Source: Phormidium tenue FACHB-886 (GTDB lineage Bacteria; Cyanobacteriota; Cyanobacteriia; Elainellales; Elainellaceae). From it: 64,000 nucleotides of DNA. This document shows, in pieces, positions 9,018 to 17,997 of this stretch (its first letter is position 1; each line of letters starts with the position of its first letter). Under the pieces are notes generated by a model. That model searched no databases. It saw only the letters and a program-made list of their open reading frames with translations, and was not told the origin of the DNA. Location of the stretch: the NCBI RefSeq assembly GCF_014764505.1, contig NZ_JACXWX010000017.1, positions 61,342 through 125,341 of the forward strand, in the 5' to 3' direction. The position numbers and the translations under genes are program-made.

Positions 9018-10067
9018 ATGGTCAGATTACTTTTGCTGAGTGGTTTAATAGCACTCCTGGCAGCCTGCAATGCTGAGCGATCGCAGACAACACCAAACAC
9101 AGCCGCTAGCCCTGCGGAAGATTGTCAAACTGTACAGCACCGTGCCGGGAAGACTCAAGTGTGTGGTCAGCCCCAGCGAATTGTTGTGCTCAATCCCAAG
9201 ATGTTAGATATTTTGCTTTCGCTGGATGTACAGCCGATCGGCTATGCAGAAGTGTTTTCTAATCTGGGCAAAGACTTTGATCAGCCGAGCCAGCAAATTC
9301 CGTATGTGGGCGATCGTATCACCCGACCCCTCACCAACTTGGGAATCAGTGGCGAGCCGTCTTTAGAGAAGCTGGCTCGGCTCCAGCCAGATTTAATTTT
9401 GGGTGACATCACAGGGAATGAAGACGAGTATCCACAGCTCTCACAAATTGCCCCAACGTTGTTGTTTGAGTATGTGGGACACGACAACTGGCAGGAACCT
9501 CTGCGGGCGATCGCTAGCGCGGTAAATCGTACTGAGCAGGCTGAAGCCGTCATTAAAACTTATCAACAGCAGCTAGAAACCACTCGTCAGGCGTTGGCAC
9601 CCGTTGTCAAGAAATATCCAACGGTGCTGATGGTGGCATCAGAACAGCTTACACCACCCGTTGAACTGGTTACTTCTGTTGATTTCTGCGGAGGTCTCCT
9701 GGAGGATTTAGGATTTCAACTCGCTTTGCCATCGCAGGATGAGCCAAAAGACATTACCCAAACTATCTCTATAGAAGTGTTGCCTCAGCTCGATGCCGAT
9801 TTAATTATTGTGCAGGGACATAATTTTACTGAGTTGAGTCAAATCAAAACTGTGAACAATTTTGAGAACGGTCAATTGCAAGCTATCAAACAGGCATGGA
9901 GCAAAAATTCCATTGCTCAGTCTCTGCCTGCCAGCCAAGAAAACCGAGTTTACTTTATCCCAACCTACATTTGTCGAGGTTTGCCATCTCCAATTGGTTC
10001 CCAGCTAGCTTTAGAACAACTACAGACTCAGCTATCCTCACGGAGCGCTGCAGCCAGCCCACAATAG
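9018..10067 (+). CDS. Iron-siderophore ABC transporter substrate-binding lipoprotein (FecB/FepB-like)
   Basis: 349 residues from ATG 9018; an AGGGTGAGA ribosome site lies just before it, and the upstream in-frame extension runs into the receptor gene. The N-terminus is a lipoprotein signal with lipobox LLAAC. Class III periplasmic binding protein features follow: QRIVVLNPKMLDILLSL, SLEKLARLQPDLILGD, and a late VYFIPTYICRG. It would bind the ferric siderophore after passage through the receptor encoded 10 bases upstream, with which it is surely co-transcribed. The membrane permease and ATPase are not in the window. A 27-bp hairpin follows the gene. Confidence 0.92.
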   Translation: MVRLLLLSGLIALLAACNAERSQTTPNTAASPAEDCQTVQHRAGKTQVCGQPQRIVVLNPKMLDILLSLDVQPIGYAEVFSNLGKDFDQPSQQIPYVGDRITRPLTNLGISGEPSLEKLARLQPDLILGDITGNEDEYPQLSQIAPTLLFEYVGHDNWQEPLRAIASAVNRTEQAEAVIKTYQQQLETTRQALAPVVKKYPTVLMVASEQLTPPVELVTSVDFCGGLLEDLGFQLALPSQDEPKDITQTISIEVLPQLDADLIIVQGHNFTELSQIKTVNNFENGQLQAIKQAWSKNSIAQSLPASQENRVYFIPTYICRGLPSPIGSQLALEQLQTQLSSRSAAASPQ

Positions 10068-10129
10068 TGTAGCCTTCCCCTGTCCTGACAATCTCGTTTC
10101 GATGCTCTGCATTTGCCGGGCTTAGCAGG

Positions 10130-10186
10130 GGGATGATTTTTAAGTGAGAGGGGCGCGGAGCGCCCCTCTCACTTAAAAATCATCCC
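10130..10186. terminator. Perfect 27-bp hairpin after the siderophore genes
   Basis: Arms 10130-10156 and 10160-10186 are perfect reverse complements around a 3-base loop (GGA). The inner part is GC-rich (GAGGGGCGC) and the outer part AT-rich. Placed 62 bases after the binding-protein stop, it would end the iron operon. A perfect 27-bp stem is longer than most Rho-independent terminators, which have 6-12 bp. Confidence 0.7.
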
Positions 10187-10317
10187 AGAAATCAGCAACA
10201 CCTAAGTTTCTTCAGGGTTATATCACTTTGAGCATAGAAAAAGGGCAACCGCCGCAATTTGCGTTAGAACAAAGAGATATAGCACTGAGTTAATCGTTGC
10301 ACTGGAGGGCATGAAGC

Positions 10318-10512
10318 ATGAGTGAGAACGAGTTTACTGTAGCTCAAGAAGATGTAGCTCAAGAGGATTGGTTTAGCCTTGGCAAGCAGGATGCTTTGTT
10401 GGGGCGATCGAAGCAGCCACCCGAAACCGATCCTGAACAGGCGAGCCAGTATGACCTGGGATACGGTGAGGGCAGCATTCAGCGATCGCTCAACGACAAA
10501 ACATCCTCTTAA
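10318..10512 (+). CDS. Small acidic protein of unknown function
   Basis: 64 residues with a good ribosome site (GGAG at 10303-10306). Acidic and polar, with a duplicated VAQED near the start, then WFSLGKQDALLGRSKQPP and a Tyr/Gly-rich tail (YDLGYGEGS). No membrane segment or cysteine. The DxxLGRxKxPPE..DPEQASxYDLGYxEG layout looks like a small conserved cyanobacterial protein, but I cannot name a family. Its stop overlaps the stop of the convergent sugar dehydrogenase by four bases. Confidence 0.6.
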   Translation: MSENEFTVAQEDVAQEDWFSLGKQDALLGRSKQPPETDPEQASQYDLGYGEGSIQRSLNDKTSS

Positions 10513-12077
10513 GTGATTTTGTAGATATCTCCTTGTCCATAATCTGCAACGTAGAGGTTGCCTTGCTCATCTTCTCCAAAGGTTGAGAGGGTGTGAGGCG
10601 TGTCCAGCAGAAGTTGATTTTGCCAGCCTGCTGTGGTATTTCTAAGTCCCCAGAGCTTGCCGTTTATAAAATCTCCGAACAGATAGAACCCTTGTAATGC
10701 GGGCTTAGCGGTTCCCCGGTAGACAAATCCTCCGGTAATCGATGCACCCTGTGAATGATCGTACCCAGCCACGGGAGAAACGAGCCCCGTAGGGTCTGCG
10801 GTAGAGTTATTGAACGGCAAATTGCCCTCTCGGATATTCCAGCCGTAATTCTGACCGCCAGCTCTGTTTGCAGGCTGAAAGTTCACTTCTTCAAAGCTAC
10901 CTTGCCCCACATCCCCAATGTAAAGATCGCCTGTTTTGCGATCGAATGAGAAGCGCCAAGGGTTCCGGAGTCCCAGCGCCCAGATCTCATCGCGAACGCT
11001 GTTAGTAGGGTCTTTGGCGCCTTGAAAGGGATTGGTTCTGGGAATGGTGTAGCGTTTTTTGCCAGAGGATTCTACGTTGATCCGCAAAATTTTGCCGAGC
11101 AGCGATTTGGGATTTTGCGCGTTGTTTGCCGGATCACCACCACCGCCACCGTCGCCTGTGCCTGCATATAAGAAGCCATCTGCCCCAAAGGCAAGCTGCC
11201 CGCCGTTGTGGTTGCTATTAAACGGATGAGGCACTTTCAGAATGACCCGTTCGCTGCGGGGATTGGCAACGTTAGCATTTGCCGTGAGTTGATAGCGGGA
11301 GATAACAATATCGCCTGCTTTGTCGGTGTAGTAAACATAAAAATGCTTTTTACGAGCATAATCTGCCGGGAAAGCGACGCTAAGGAGACCCTGTTCTCCC
11401 TCGGTTGAAACTCGATCGCTGATATCGAGAAACGGAGTCGCTAATACTTGACCCTTTTGAACAATCTGAATGCGTCCAGTTTGTTCCACGACAAACAGGC
11501 GCCTGCTGCCATCCTTGGCGCTAGTAATATGAACTGGCTGCTGTAGCCCACTGACCTGTTTAGTCAAGTTGACAGCGGAAGGAGAAGACGCAACAGTTGG
11601 AGTTGCAGATAGCCTCAACTGGTAGCGGGTGTCCGAGCCGCGCTGTGCCGGAAAAACTCGCACATGGTAAGTGCCTGCCGCCAGCGATCGCGAGATCGAT
11701 TCTGCTGCATCGCCTCGCCGAGCTGCAGTTTGCAGGACAGCCCCCCGACGATTCAGAAGCTGCACATTGGCATCTGCCGTCAACCCCTGCAAGGACAGCT
11801 TTAACTGGCTGGGGGTAGCTATTCTAAACTTGTAATTATCGCTGGCACGATCGCCGCCGATGCGGTTGCGCAATGAAACGCTGCTAAGTGTTCCAAGATC
11901 GCGAGCGTTTCCCTGGCGATCGGACGTCTGCTGACGCTGAAGGGAACTGCGTCCGCTGAGACGAGTACGCCCCTTGCTGCTGGCATTGCTGGCGATCAAA
12001 TCTTGGCTTGCGGGCTGAGAACGCAGGTCAGCCCGCGCAGTATTGCCAAGGTTGCTTATTGTTTCGTCAGGAATCAT
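10509..12077 (-). CDS. PQQ-dependent sugar dehydrogenase (glucose/sorbosone type) with N-terminal PPC-like domain
   Basis: 522 residues. Residues about 60-160 form a beta-rich module typical of bacterial pre-peptidase C-terminal (PPC) domains (YKFRIATPSQLKLSLQGL ... GTYHVRVFP). From about 175 comes the GSDH six-bladed propeller: VEQTGRIQIV, QGLLSVAFPADYARKKHFYV, NHNGGQLAFGADGFLYAGTGDGGG, LGLRNPWRFSFDR, GDVGQGSFEEVNF and GQNYGWNIREG. Family members oxidise aldoses with pyrroloquinoline quinone. No classical signal peptide is visible, so secretion would be by another route. Whether this organism makes PQQ is unknown. The gene faces the 64-residue gene with overlapping stops. Confidence 0.88.
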   Translation of the reverse strand: MIPDETISNLGNTARADLRSQPASQDLIASNASSKGRTRLSGRSSLQRQQTSDRQGNARDLGTLSSVSLRNRIGGDRASDNYKFRIATPSQLKLSLQGLTADANVQLLNRRGAVLQTAARRGDAAESISRSLAAGTYHVRVFPAQRGSDTRYQLRLSATPTVASSPSAVNLTKQVSGLQQPVHITSAKDGSRRLFVVEQTGRIQIVQKGQVLATPFLDISDRVSTEGEQGLLSVAFPADYARKKHFYVYYTDKAGDIVISRYQLTANANVANPRSERVILKVPHPFNSNHNGGQLAFGADGFLYAGTGDGGGGGDPANNAQNPKSLLGKILRINVESSGKKRYTIPRTNPFQGAKDPTNSVRDEIWALGLRNPWRFSFDRKTGDLYIGDVGQGSFEEVNFQPANRAGGQNYGWNIREGNLPFNNSTADPTGLVSPVAGYDHSQGASITGGFVYRGTAKPALQGFYLFGDFINGKLWGLRNTTAGWQNQLLLDTPHTLSTFGEDEQGNLYVADYGQGDIYKIT

Positions 12078-12202
12078 GGGATTTTTAATGCTGCTGCAGA
12101 TTTGTTTTTCGTTGAGAGTGGAATTATTCCCTGGCTCTCTCCGGAAACATTCTAGACAAAAACAACAAGAACACAGCTATTTCCATCCTCCTGACCAAAC
12201 GC

Positions 12203-13219
12203 CTATTCAATTCCAGAAAGAACCAATTTGCCGATCGTCTTGCCTGACTCAAGGCGTGCATGTGCCTCTGCAAGGCTGGCTGGATTGAGCGACCCCAAAT
12301 GTTCGGTCATAGTGGTTTGCAGGACTTGTTGATCGACTAGATCTGCAGCTTGGTTTAACAGGTCATGCTGAGACTGCATATTCTCCGTTTCATACATTGC
12401 TTTAGTAAACATAAATTCCCAAACAAATGACGCGCTTTTATTCTTGAGCAAATTCATGTCGAGTGGATGTTTCGCCTCTACAATTGAGCAAATTTTTCCT
12501 TGAGGTTTGATCACATCTGCCATATCTGGAAAGTATTGATCTGTATTGTTGAAGCAGAGAATATAATCTACTTCGGGAATGCCAATCTTTCTCAACTCTG
12601 CTTTCACGGATTCTCGGTGATTTAGGGTACGGTCAGCCCCTAATTTCAGACACCAGTCGATCGTTTCGGGTCTTGAAGCTGTTGCAATCACTGTAAGGCC
12701 GGCGATCCGTTTGGCAAGCTGGATTGCAATCGAACCTACTCCTCCTGCGCCGCCAATCATTAGAACGCTGCGACCGCTTGCTGTTTTAGGCTCGATCGCC
12801 AACCGCTCGAACAAGGCTTCCCAAGCGGTAATGGTGGTCAAGGGCAGTGCGGCAGCTTGTTCAAACGAAAGGCTAGCAGGTTTGCGTCCCACAATTCTTT
12901 CATCAACCGCCTGATACTCACTGTTGCTACCCGGACGAATAATACTGCCTGCATAATAAACTTCATCTCCGGGTTGAAATAGCGTCACAGCTGACCCCAC
13001 TTGTTCCACAATGCCAGCAGCGTCCCAGCCTAAAATGCGAGGGGTTGCTTGCTTTTCTTGAATAGAGGAGCGAACTTTGTAATCGACTGGATTGACCGAG
13101 ATCGCTTTCACCCGAACCAGCAAATCTCTTGGCTGGAGCTGTGGGTTGTCGATCGTTACTTCGGTAAAACAATTGGGATCAGTGGTGGGTTGAGCTTGAT
13201 AAACAGCGATCGCTTTCAT
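12203..13219 (-). CDS. Zinc-type alcohol dehydrogenase-like NADPH:quinone oxidoreductase
   Basis: 338 residues, start fixed by a GGAGAACTC ribosome site. This is the medium-chain dehydrogenase fold: N-terminal GroES-like part (VRVKAISVNPVDYKVR, ILGWDAAGIVEQVG) and a Rossmann part with the NADPH motif IGGAGGVGSIAIQLAK. It lacks the structural zinc cysteines, as in the QOR / YhdH-like branch (zinc-binding dehydrogenase family without zinc). Such enzymes reduce quinones or enals with NADPH. It is divergent from an HxlR regulator 236 bases away, an arrangement usual for quinone- or electrophile-inducible reductases. Confidence 0.92.
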   Translation of the reverse strand: MKAIAVYQAQPTTDPNCFTEVTIDNPQLQPRDLLVRVKAISVNPVDYKVRSSIQEKQATPRILGWDAAGIVEQVGSAVTLFQPGDEVYYAGSIIRPGSNSEYQAVDERIVGRKPASLSFEQAAALPLTTITAWEALFERLAIEPKTASGRSVLMIGGAGGVGSIAIQLAKRIAGLTVIATASRPETIDWCLKLGADRTLNHRESVKAELRKIGIPEVDYILCFNNTDQYFPDMADVIKPQGKICSIVEAKHPLDMNLLKNKSASFVWEFMFTKAMYETENMQSQHDLLNQAADLVDQQVLQTTMTEHLGSLNPASLAEAHARLESGKTIGKLVLSGIE

Positions 13220-13340
13220 GAGTTCTCCTGTGATAGACGTAGGTAAATTGTTGGCAGCACAAAACGTGGCTTACAGTCACCCAGAACATTGGGAGACAGC
13301 AGCTAATTTCAGTTGGACTATGGGAATTGCTTGAATTCGT

Positions 13341-13353
13341 GAGTTATTAACTC
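13341..13353. promoter_or_regulatory. Palindrome in the reductase/HxlR divergent promoter region
   Basis: GAGTTATTAACTC is a perfect 6-1-6 inverted repeat roughly midway between the two divergent genes. It is a plausible operator for the HxlR protein, which binds DNA as a dimer, but the site has no other support. Confidence 0.35.
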
Positions 13354-13454
13354 TGATGACAGCTATACTCTTGATTATGCAAACTACTGCAGTTCTTGCC
13401 AAGTACGCACATTTTGGGAAAGTAGTAACAAAAAGTATCCTATGAGGCTTGTCT

Positions 13455-13850
13455 ATGCGAAAACGCCAATACGATTGTCAATATGGCTGCGCCGTTGAGG
13501 CAGCAATGGATGTGATTGGCGGACGCTGGAAGGGCGTTATTCTATTTCATCTGCTGCAAGGAACTAAGCGATTTAGCGAGCTGCAGCGGATTGCCAAAGG
13601 TTGCTCACAGCGCGTGCTAACGCTGCAGCTCCGCGAGCTAGAAGCGGCTGGGGTGGTCGATCGAAAAGTTTATGCAGAGGTTCCGCCTAAAGTAGAGTAT
13701 TCTTTGACTGAGTTTGGTCGGAGTCTGGAGCCTGCGTTAGCCCTGCTGCGAGAGTGGGGAGATGAATATATCAACAAGTTTGGGTTATACAAACAACCTG
13801 CCGAACCGAAAAATGCTGAATCAGCATATACTTTAAACGCCAAAACCTGA
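13455..13850 (+). CDS. HxlR-family transcriptional regulator
   Basis: 131 residues from ATG 13455, preferred over the TTG at 13449. Single winged helix-turn-helix of the HxlR (DUF24) type: CAVEAAMDVIGGRWKGVILF, FSELQRIAKGCSQRVLTLQL, RELEAAGVVDRKVYAEVPPKVEYSL. The N-terminal Cys (YDCQYGC) sits where the redox-sensing cysteine of YodB/HypR-type members lies, so sensing of quinones or disulfide stress is likely. It is divergent from the quinone-reductase-like gene, its probable target. Confidence 0.92.
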   Translation: MRKRQYDCQYGCAVEAAMDVIGGRWKGVILFHLLQGTKRFSELQRIAKGCSQRVLTLQLRELEAAGVVDRKVYAEVPPKVEYSLTEFGRSLEPALALLREWGDEYINKFGLYKQPAEPKNAESAYTLNAKT

Positions 13851-13902
13851 ATAATTTGCTGTGTAATCTACTGCGCTAAATGAGTCTCTTAGAGAGTAAT
13901 TT

Positions 13903-15015
13903 ATGATTCCAGTGCAAGCGCCAGATTTGGGAGATGCTGAGATCGCCGCGCTGATTCAATGCATCAACAGCGGTGATGCAAGCGGAAACAGTCCAACCGT
14001 TGAGCAATTTGAGCGAGAGTTTGCCAAAGCTATTGGAGTTCCACATGCGATCGCGGTCAACAGTGGCACCGCTGCTCTGCATCTAGCGTTTCTGGGCTTG
14101 GGATTGAAGCCTGGAGACGAAGTCATTGTTCCCTCTTTTTCATTTGCCCCTTGCGCGGATATGGCGTATCTGTGTGGCGTTAAACCTGTTTTTGTAGACA
14201 GCGATCCTGAAGATTTTAATCTTACCTACACGGCAATAAAGGATGCTATTACAGATTCCACCAGGGCTATCCTTGCTGTTCATCTTTATGGTCATCCTTG
14301 TGATTTAGAACCACTTCTTGATCTGTGCTACCGACGAGGAATTTTTCTGATTGAAGATTGCGCTCAGGCGCTGGGCTCTCAATATCAAGGGCAAAGCGTC
14401 GGTAGTTTTGGGGTCTTTAGCTGTTTCTCTTTCTATGCAGGCAAAATCATCACAACTGGTGAGGGCGGCATGGTCGTCACTAGCGATCGAGGATTAGCAA
14501 CGGCGGTTCGCTCCTTCCGCAGTCATGCGCTCTCTCGATCGCCTGGAGGAATAGAAACCCATTCTGAATGTGGATTCAACTACCGCATGCCAGCTTTCAA
14601 TGCAGCCGTCGGTAGCGCTCAGCTCTCAAGGCTGGACACTTTTTTAGAAAGACGCATCAATAATGCTGAGCTTTATAAGGAACTGCTTGCCTCCAATCCA
14701 GCGATCAAACTGCCCGCTTTGAAGCCCTATTGTTCCACCCATTCCTACTGGGCTTTTGCGGTGCTGCTGGATGAAGAAAAGATTGGCAAGTCTCGCAAGC
14801 AGGTGGTTCAGCTTCTTGCCCAACAGGGAATAGAGACAAGACCTTTTTACTATCCTTTGCATTTGCACTCACTCTATCGGCAACAGCGGCGATCGCTGCC
14901 AAACTGCGAATCATTCGCTGCTCGTGGTTTAACGCTACCGTCTGGAAATACCCTGACTTCTGAACAGGTCACCCGAGTTTGTGAAGTAATGCAGTCGATC
15001 TGTCAGCCGTCTTAG
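13903..15015 (+). CDS. DegT/DnrJ/EryC1/StrS family aminotransferase
   Basis: 370 residues, PLP fold type I. NSGTAALHLAFLGLGLKPGDEV binds the cofactor phosphate, EDCAQALGS gives the Asp that contacts the pyridine nitrogen, and FSFYAGKIITTGEGG holds the Schiff-base lysine. GFNYRMPAFNAAVGSAQL is the usual family block. These enzymes transaminate keto-sugars bound to a nucleotide or phosphate. The Gfo/Idh oxidoreductase gene starts five bases after the stop. The pairing matches GnnA/GnnB, WbpB/WbpE and NtdC/NtdA, in which the oxidoreductase makes a 3-keto sugar and the aminotransferase aminates it, so a 3-amino sugar is a reasonable guess. Confidence 0.92.
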   Translation: MIPVQAPDLGDAEIAALIQCINSGDASGNSPTVEQFEREFAKAIGVPHAIAVNSGTAALHLAFLGLGLKPGDEVIVPSFSFAPCADMAYLCGVKPVFVDSDPEDFNLTYTAIKDAITDSTRAILAVHLYGHPCDLEPLLDLCYRRGIFLIEDCAQALGSQYQGQSVGSFGVFSCFSFYAGKIITTGEGGMVVTSDRGLATAVRSFRSHALSRSPGGIETHSECGFNYRMPAFNAAVGSAQLSRLDTFLERRINNAELYKELLASNPAIKLPALKPYCSTHSYWAFAVLLDEEKIGKSRKQVVQLLAQQGIETRPFYYPLHLHSLYRQQRRSLPNCESFAARGLTLPSGNTLTSEQVTRVCEVMQSICQPS

Positions 15016-15020
15016 CGCAT

Positions 15021-16037
15021 ATGGAAAAGATTACTGTGGCCCAGGTTGGGTTTGGCGGCGCAGGAAAACGCCGAGTTAAAGCATTGCTCAAGGACGAGCG
15101 GGCTATACTCGTTGGTGTTGCAGATGCTAGCCCAGCGGCACTTGCAGCAGTGCCTAGCCTATGCGGTTCAGAGGTTAAGACCTACACCAGCTACGAGCAG
15201 CTGATTGAGGAACTTCAGCCGCAGGCTGTGATAGTGTCAGCTCCAAACTATTTGCATCAAGCCGTTGCAACATTTGCACTCTCTCATCAGGCGGATGTGC
15301 TATGCGAAAAACCATTTGGTTTAGATGCTGAAGCTGTTATTGCCTGCATAAAAGCGGCTCAGCACAACCAAAAATTTCTGAAGATCGCAACCAACTATCT
15401 GCATTTTCCAACCGTTCAGCTTGCGAAATCTGTGATTAGAGCTGGAGAAATTGGGGCGATTAAAAAAATTCATTTTATAGTTGGTCATAATCGCGCTAAA
15501 AGCCTGCCTGAATGGTTCCTAACGCCTCCCTTATCCGGCGGTGGTGCGCTAAAAGATGTCGGTTCTCATGCGCTGATTCTCTTGCTTGATTTGTTAGCGA
15601 TCGATGACGATGAGATTACCCAGGTGAACTGCCAGCTCGACTTCCAGCCTGCTGAAGCAGCAGTAGAGATATCCGCAGCCTGTGAATTGAGTAGTGCTGC
15701 TGGCAAAGACATCACATTTGTCTCAACTTGGAATGCTCAGGAAGCTTTTCAATACACTTTGAAAGTCGAGGGGGAAGCGGGCTGGTTATCAATTGAGAAT
15801 CCAGACTTGATACTAATTCAAAGAAAAGGCTCAAACTCCGTAGAGAACCATTCCTACACAACGGATAGCGACTATAGCTGGTTGCTTGACACTCAGACTT
15901 TTGTAGACAGCATTCAGCATCGAGACGCTTCAGCGGCACTGTCGAATCTAGCATTGAAATGTGCCCAAGTCACTGAAGCGCTTTATCTAAGCTGGCGAAA
16001 ACGCAATCCTGTCGAATTTGCAGTCACCGAAGAATGA
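15021..16037 (+). CDS. Gfo/Idh/MocA family oxidoreductase
   Basis: 338 residues. The N-terminal Rossmann motif is VGFGGAGKRRVKAL, with VIVSAPNYLHQAVATFAL and the catalytic-site lysine block VLCEKPFGLD. The C-terminal alpha/beta domain carries GGGALKDVGSHALILLLDLL, the usual substrate-site motif with the conserved Asp and His. Members oxidise or reduce sugar hydroxyls with NAD(P). Five bases separate it from the aminotransferase, which implies co-translation and a joint role in making an amino sugar. The MFS exporter follows in the same direction. Confidence 0.92.
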   Translation: MEKITVAQVGFGGAGKRRVKALLKDERAILVGVADASPAALAAVPSLCGSEVKTYTSYEQLIEELQPQAVIVSAPNYLHQAVATFALSHQADVLCEKPFGLDAEAVIACIKAAQHNQKFLKIATNYLHFPTVQLAKSVIRAGEIGAIKKIHFIVGHNRAKSLPEWFLTPPLSGGGALKDVGSHALILLLDLLAIDDDEITQVNCQLDFQPAEAAVEISAACELSSAAGKDITFVSTWNAQEAFQYTLKVEGEAGWLSIENPDLILIQRKGSNSVENHSYTTDSDYSWLLDTQTFVDSIQHRDASAALSNLALKCAQVTEALYLSWRKRNPVEFAVTEE

Positions 16038-16237
16038 AGCGCCACACAGTCTGTAACTTTCGCTGCTGAGATGCAGCTAATTAGCGGAAGGATATCTTCA
16101 GATAGCACTTTTTGCCCCTCGTGAGTGCTTTAGTGCAACCTCAGAAGATTCCCTTACACTATATAGCAATCGCCACGGCGCTTAGAACTGGGGCATTGTT
16201 GGGTGTGTTCCACGCCTACAATAATTCCCCAAGCGTA

Positions 16238-17866
16238 ATGGCGACAGCTACAAAACCTGAAAAGATCTTTCCGCGTATGGTAACGACGACTACCCCTTGG
16301 AGTCCACTGCGGCAATCGCTTTTTCGCGCCCTTTGGATTGCTTCGATCGCTTCTAATATTGGCACTTGGATGCAGAACGTGGGTGGAGTGTGGCTCATGA
16401 CCTCCCTGACGCCTTCCCCTCTCCTAATTGCGCTGATGCAAACTGCAACTAGTCTACCTGTGTTTTTGGTGGGGCTTCCAGCCGGCGCGCTGGCAGATAT
16501 TGTCGATCGCCGCCGACTGCTGCTGTTCTGGCAAGCTTGGATGCTGGTCGTTGCCCTGCTGCTGGCAGGTTTGACGCTGGCGGAGCTGATGTCGCCTTGG
16601 CTGTTGCTAGCGCTTACCTTTGCGCTGGGGCTAGGCGCAGCGATGAATGGTCCGGCTTGGCAGGCGATCGTCTCTGAGCTGGTGTCTCGCTCAGAGCTGC
16701 CCAATGCGGTGGCGCTTAACAGCGTTGGCTTTAACATTGCTCGTGCGGTAGGTCCGGCATTGGGCGGGTTAGTAGTCGCAGCAAGTGGGGTGGAGGCAGT
16801 GTTTCTGCTCAACGCCGTTTCGTTTATCGGCGTGATTCTAGTACTCTACCGTTGGCAGCGCCCGGTGCGTCCCAATCCGTTGCCAGCAGAGCGTTTAGTT
16901 GGCGCAATGCGAGCGGGGTTGCGCTATGTCCACTATGCTCCTGCTCTGCAGGCAGTGCTGGTACGAACGGCAGTCTTTATTAGCTGTGGGAGCGCGCTGT
17001 GGGCTCTGCTGCCGCTGGTGGCGCGGCAGCAGCAGCTTGGGGCAGAAGGATATGGGATCTTGCTGGGCTGTTTGGGCGTGGGGGCGATCGTCGGAGCGGC
17101 AATGTTGCCTAAAATTCGGCAGCGGCTGTCGGTGGATCGGCTGCTGGTGCTAGCAACGATCACCTTTGCTGCTGCAACCCTGGTGCTGGCGGTGCTGCCT
17201 AATCTGCTTGTGACTTGCGTGGCGTTGGTTGGGGCAGGCTTCGCGTGGCTGGCAATTTTGTCAAACTTGAATGTGGCGACTCAGGTCTCAGTTCCGGCTT
17301 GGGTGCGGGCGCGATCGCTTGGGGTGTATCAGCTCGTTTTTCAAGGCGGTTTAGCGGTTGGCAGTGCGCTTTGGGGAGTTGTGGCAGAACAGTTGGGAAA
17401 TAAAGCTGCTCTGTTGGGAGCTGCAATCGGCTTGCTGCTGGGTCTGCTGGCTGCCTTCCGGTATCGGCTAGCCAGCGGAGAAAATCAAGATTTAACGCCC
17501 TGCCGCTGGGCTGAGCCTGTGGTAATGGTGGAGCCGCACCTAGAAGACGGCCCGGTGCTGATCACGGTGGAATATCTGGTGAATTCTAATCAAGCTCAGC
17601 TGTTTGTGCAGGCCATGCATGACCTCAGCCGCTCTCGCAGGCGAGATGGCGCGATTCGCTGGGGCTTGTTTTACGATGTGGCAGAACCCGATCGCTTTGT
17701 CGAAACGTTCATAGTGGAATCTTGGGCGGAACATTTGCGGCAGCATGAGCGAGCTACCGCGAGCGATCGGGTTGCGCAAGAGCAGGTACGGGTATTTCTG
17801 AGGGATGTACCTGCCACAATCACCCACCTGATTTATGCTCATAAATCGGAAGCAACGTTCAAGTAG
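16238..17866 (+). CDS. MFS exporter of the EntS type (MFS_3) with soluble C-terminal domain
   Basis: About 542 residues from ATG 16238; ATG 16277 is an alternative, and the in-frame stretch back to 16112 has no ribosome site. Twelve membrane segments are expected. Family marks are FRALWIASIASNIGTWMQNV, the loop motif GALADIVDRRRLL and ARAVGPALGGLVV. The last 110 residues (from about VVMVEPHLEDGPV) are soluble and resemble an antibiotic-biosynthesis-monooxygenase-like domain (MHDLSRSRRRDGAIRWG, VETFIVESWAEHLRQHERAT), a fusion usual for this branch. EntS exports enterobactin, so export of a siderophore or other small product is possible; the cargo is unknown. Confidence 0.88.
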   Translation: MATATKPEKIFPRMVTTTTPWSPLRQSLFRALWIASIASNIGTWMQNVGGVWLMTSLTPSPLLIALMQTATSLPVFLVGLPAGALADIVDRRRLLLFWQAWMLVVALLLAGLTLAELMSPWLLLALTFALGLGAAMNGPAWQAIVSELVSRSELPNAVALNSVGFNIARAVGPALGGLVVAASGVEAVFLLNAVSFIGVILVLYRWQRPVRPNPLPAERLVGAMRAGLRYVHYAPALQAVLVRTAVFISCGSALWALLPLVARQQQLGAEGYGILLGCLGVGAIVGAAMLPKIRQRLSVDRLLVLATITFAAATLVLAVLPNLLVTCVALVGAGFAWLAILSNLNVATQVSVPAWVRARSLGVYQLVFQGGLAVGSALWGVVAEQLGNKAALLGAAIGLLLGLLAAFRYRLASGENQDLTPCRWAEPVVMVEPHLEDGPVLITVEYLVNSNQAQLFVQAMHDLSRSRRRDGAIRWGLFYDVAEPDRFVETFIVESWAEHLRQHERATASDRVAQEQVRVFLRDVPATITHLIYAHKSEATFK

Positions 17867-17891
17867 TATAGCTGCACGTATACGTGAGTAT

Positions 17892-17941
17892 GATTCTCTG
17901 TGTATCAAGCTTCCCTGCGCAAGGCCTTCACACAGAGAATC
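17892..17941. terminator. Stem-loop between convergent genes
   Basis: Arms GATTCTCTGTGT (17892-17903) and ACACAGAGAATC (17930-17941) are perfect complements with a 26-base spacer. It lies between the ends of the MFS gene and the convergent glycosyltransferase gene and could act as a shared terminator. Confidence 0.45.
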
Positions 17942-17997
17942 TCAATAGGGCGACAGCTATATTAAGAAAATTCTAATTGAGGTTTAATAACGATCGT

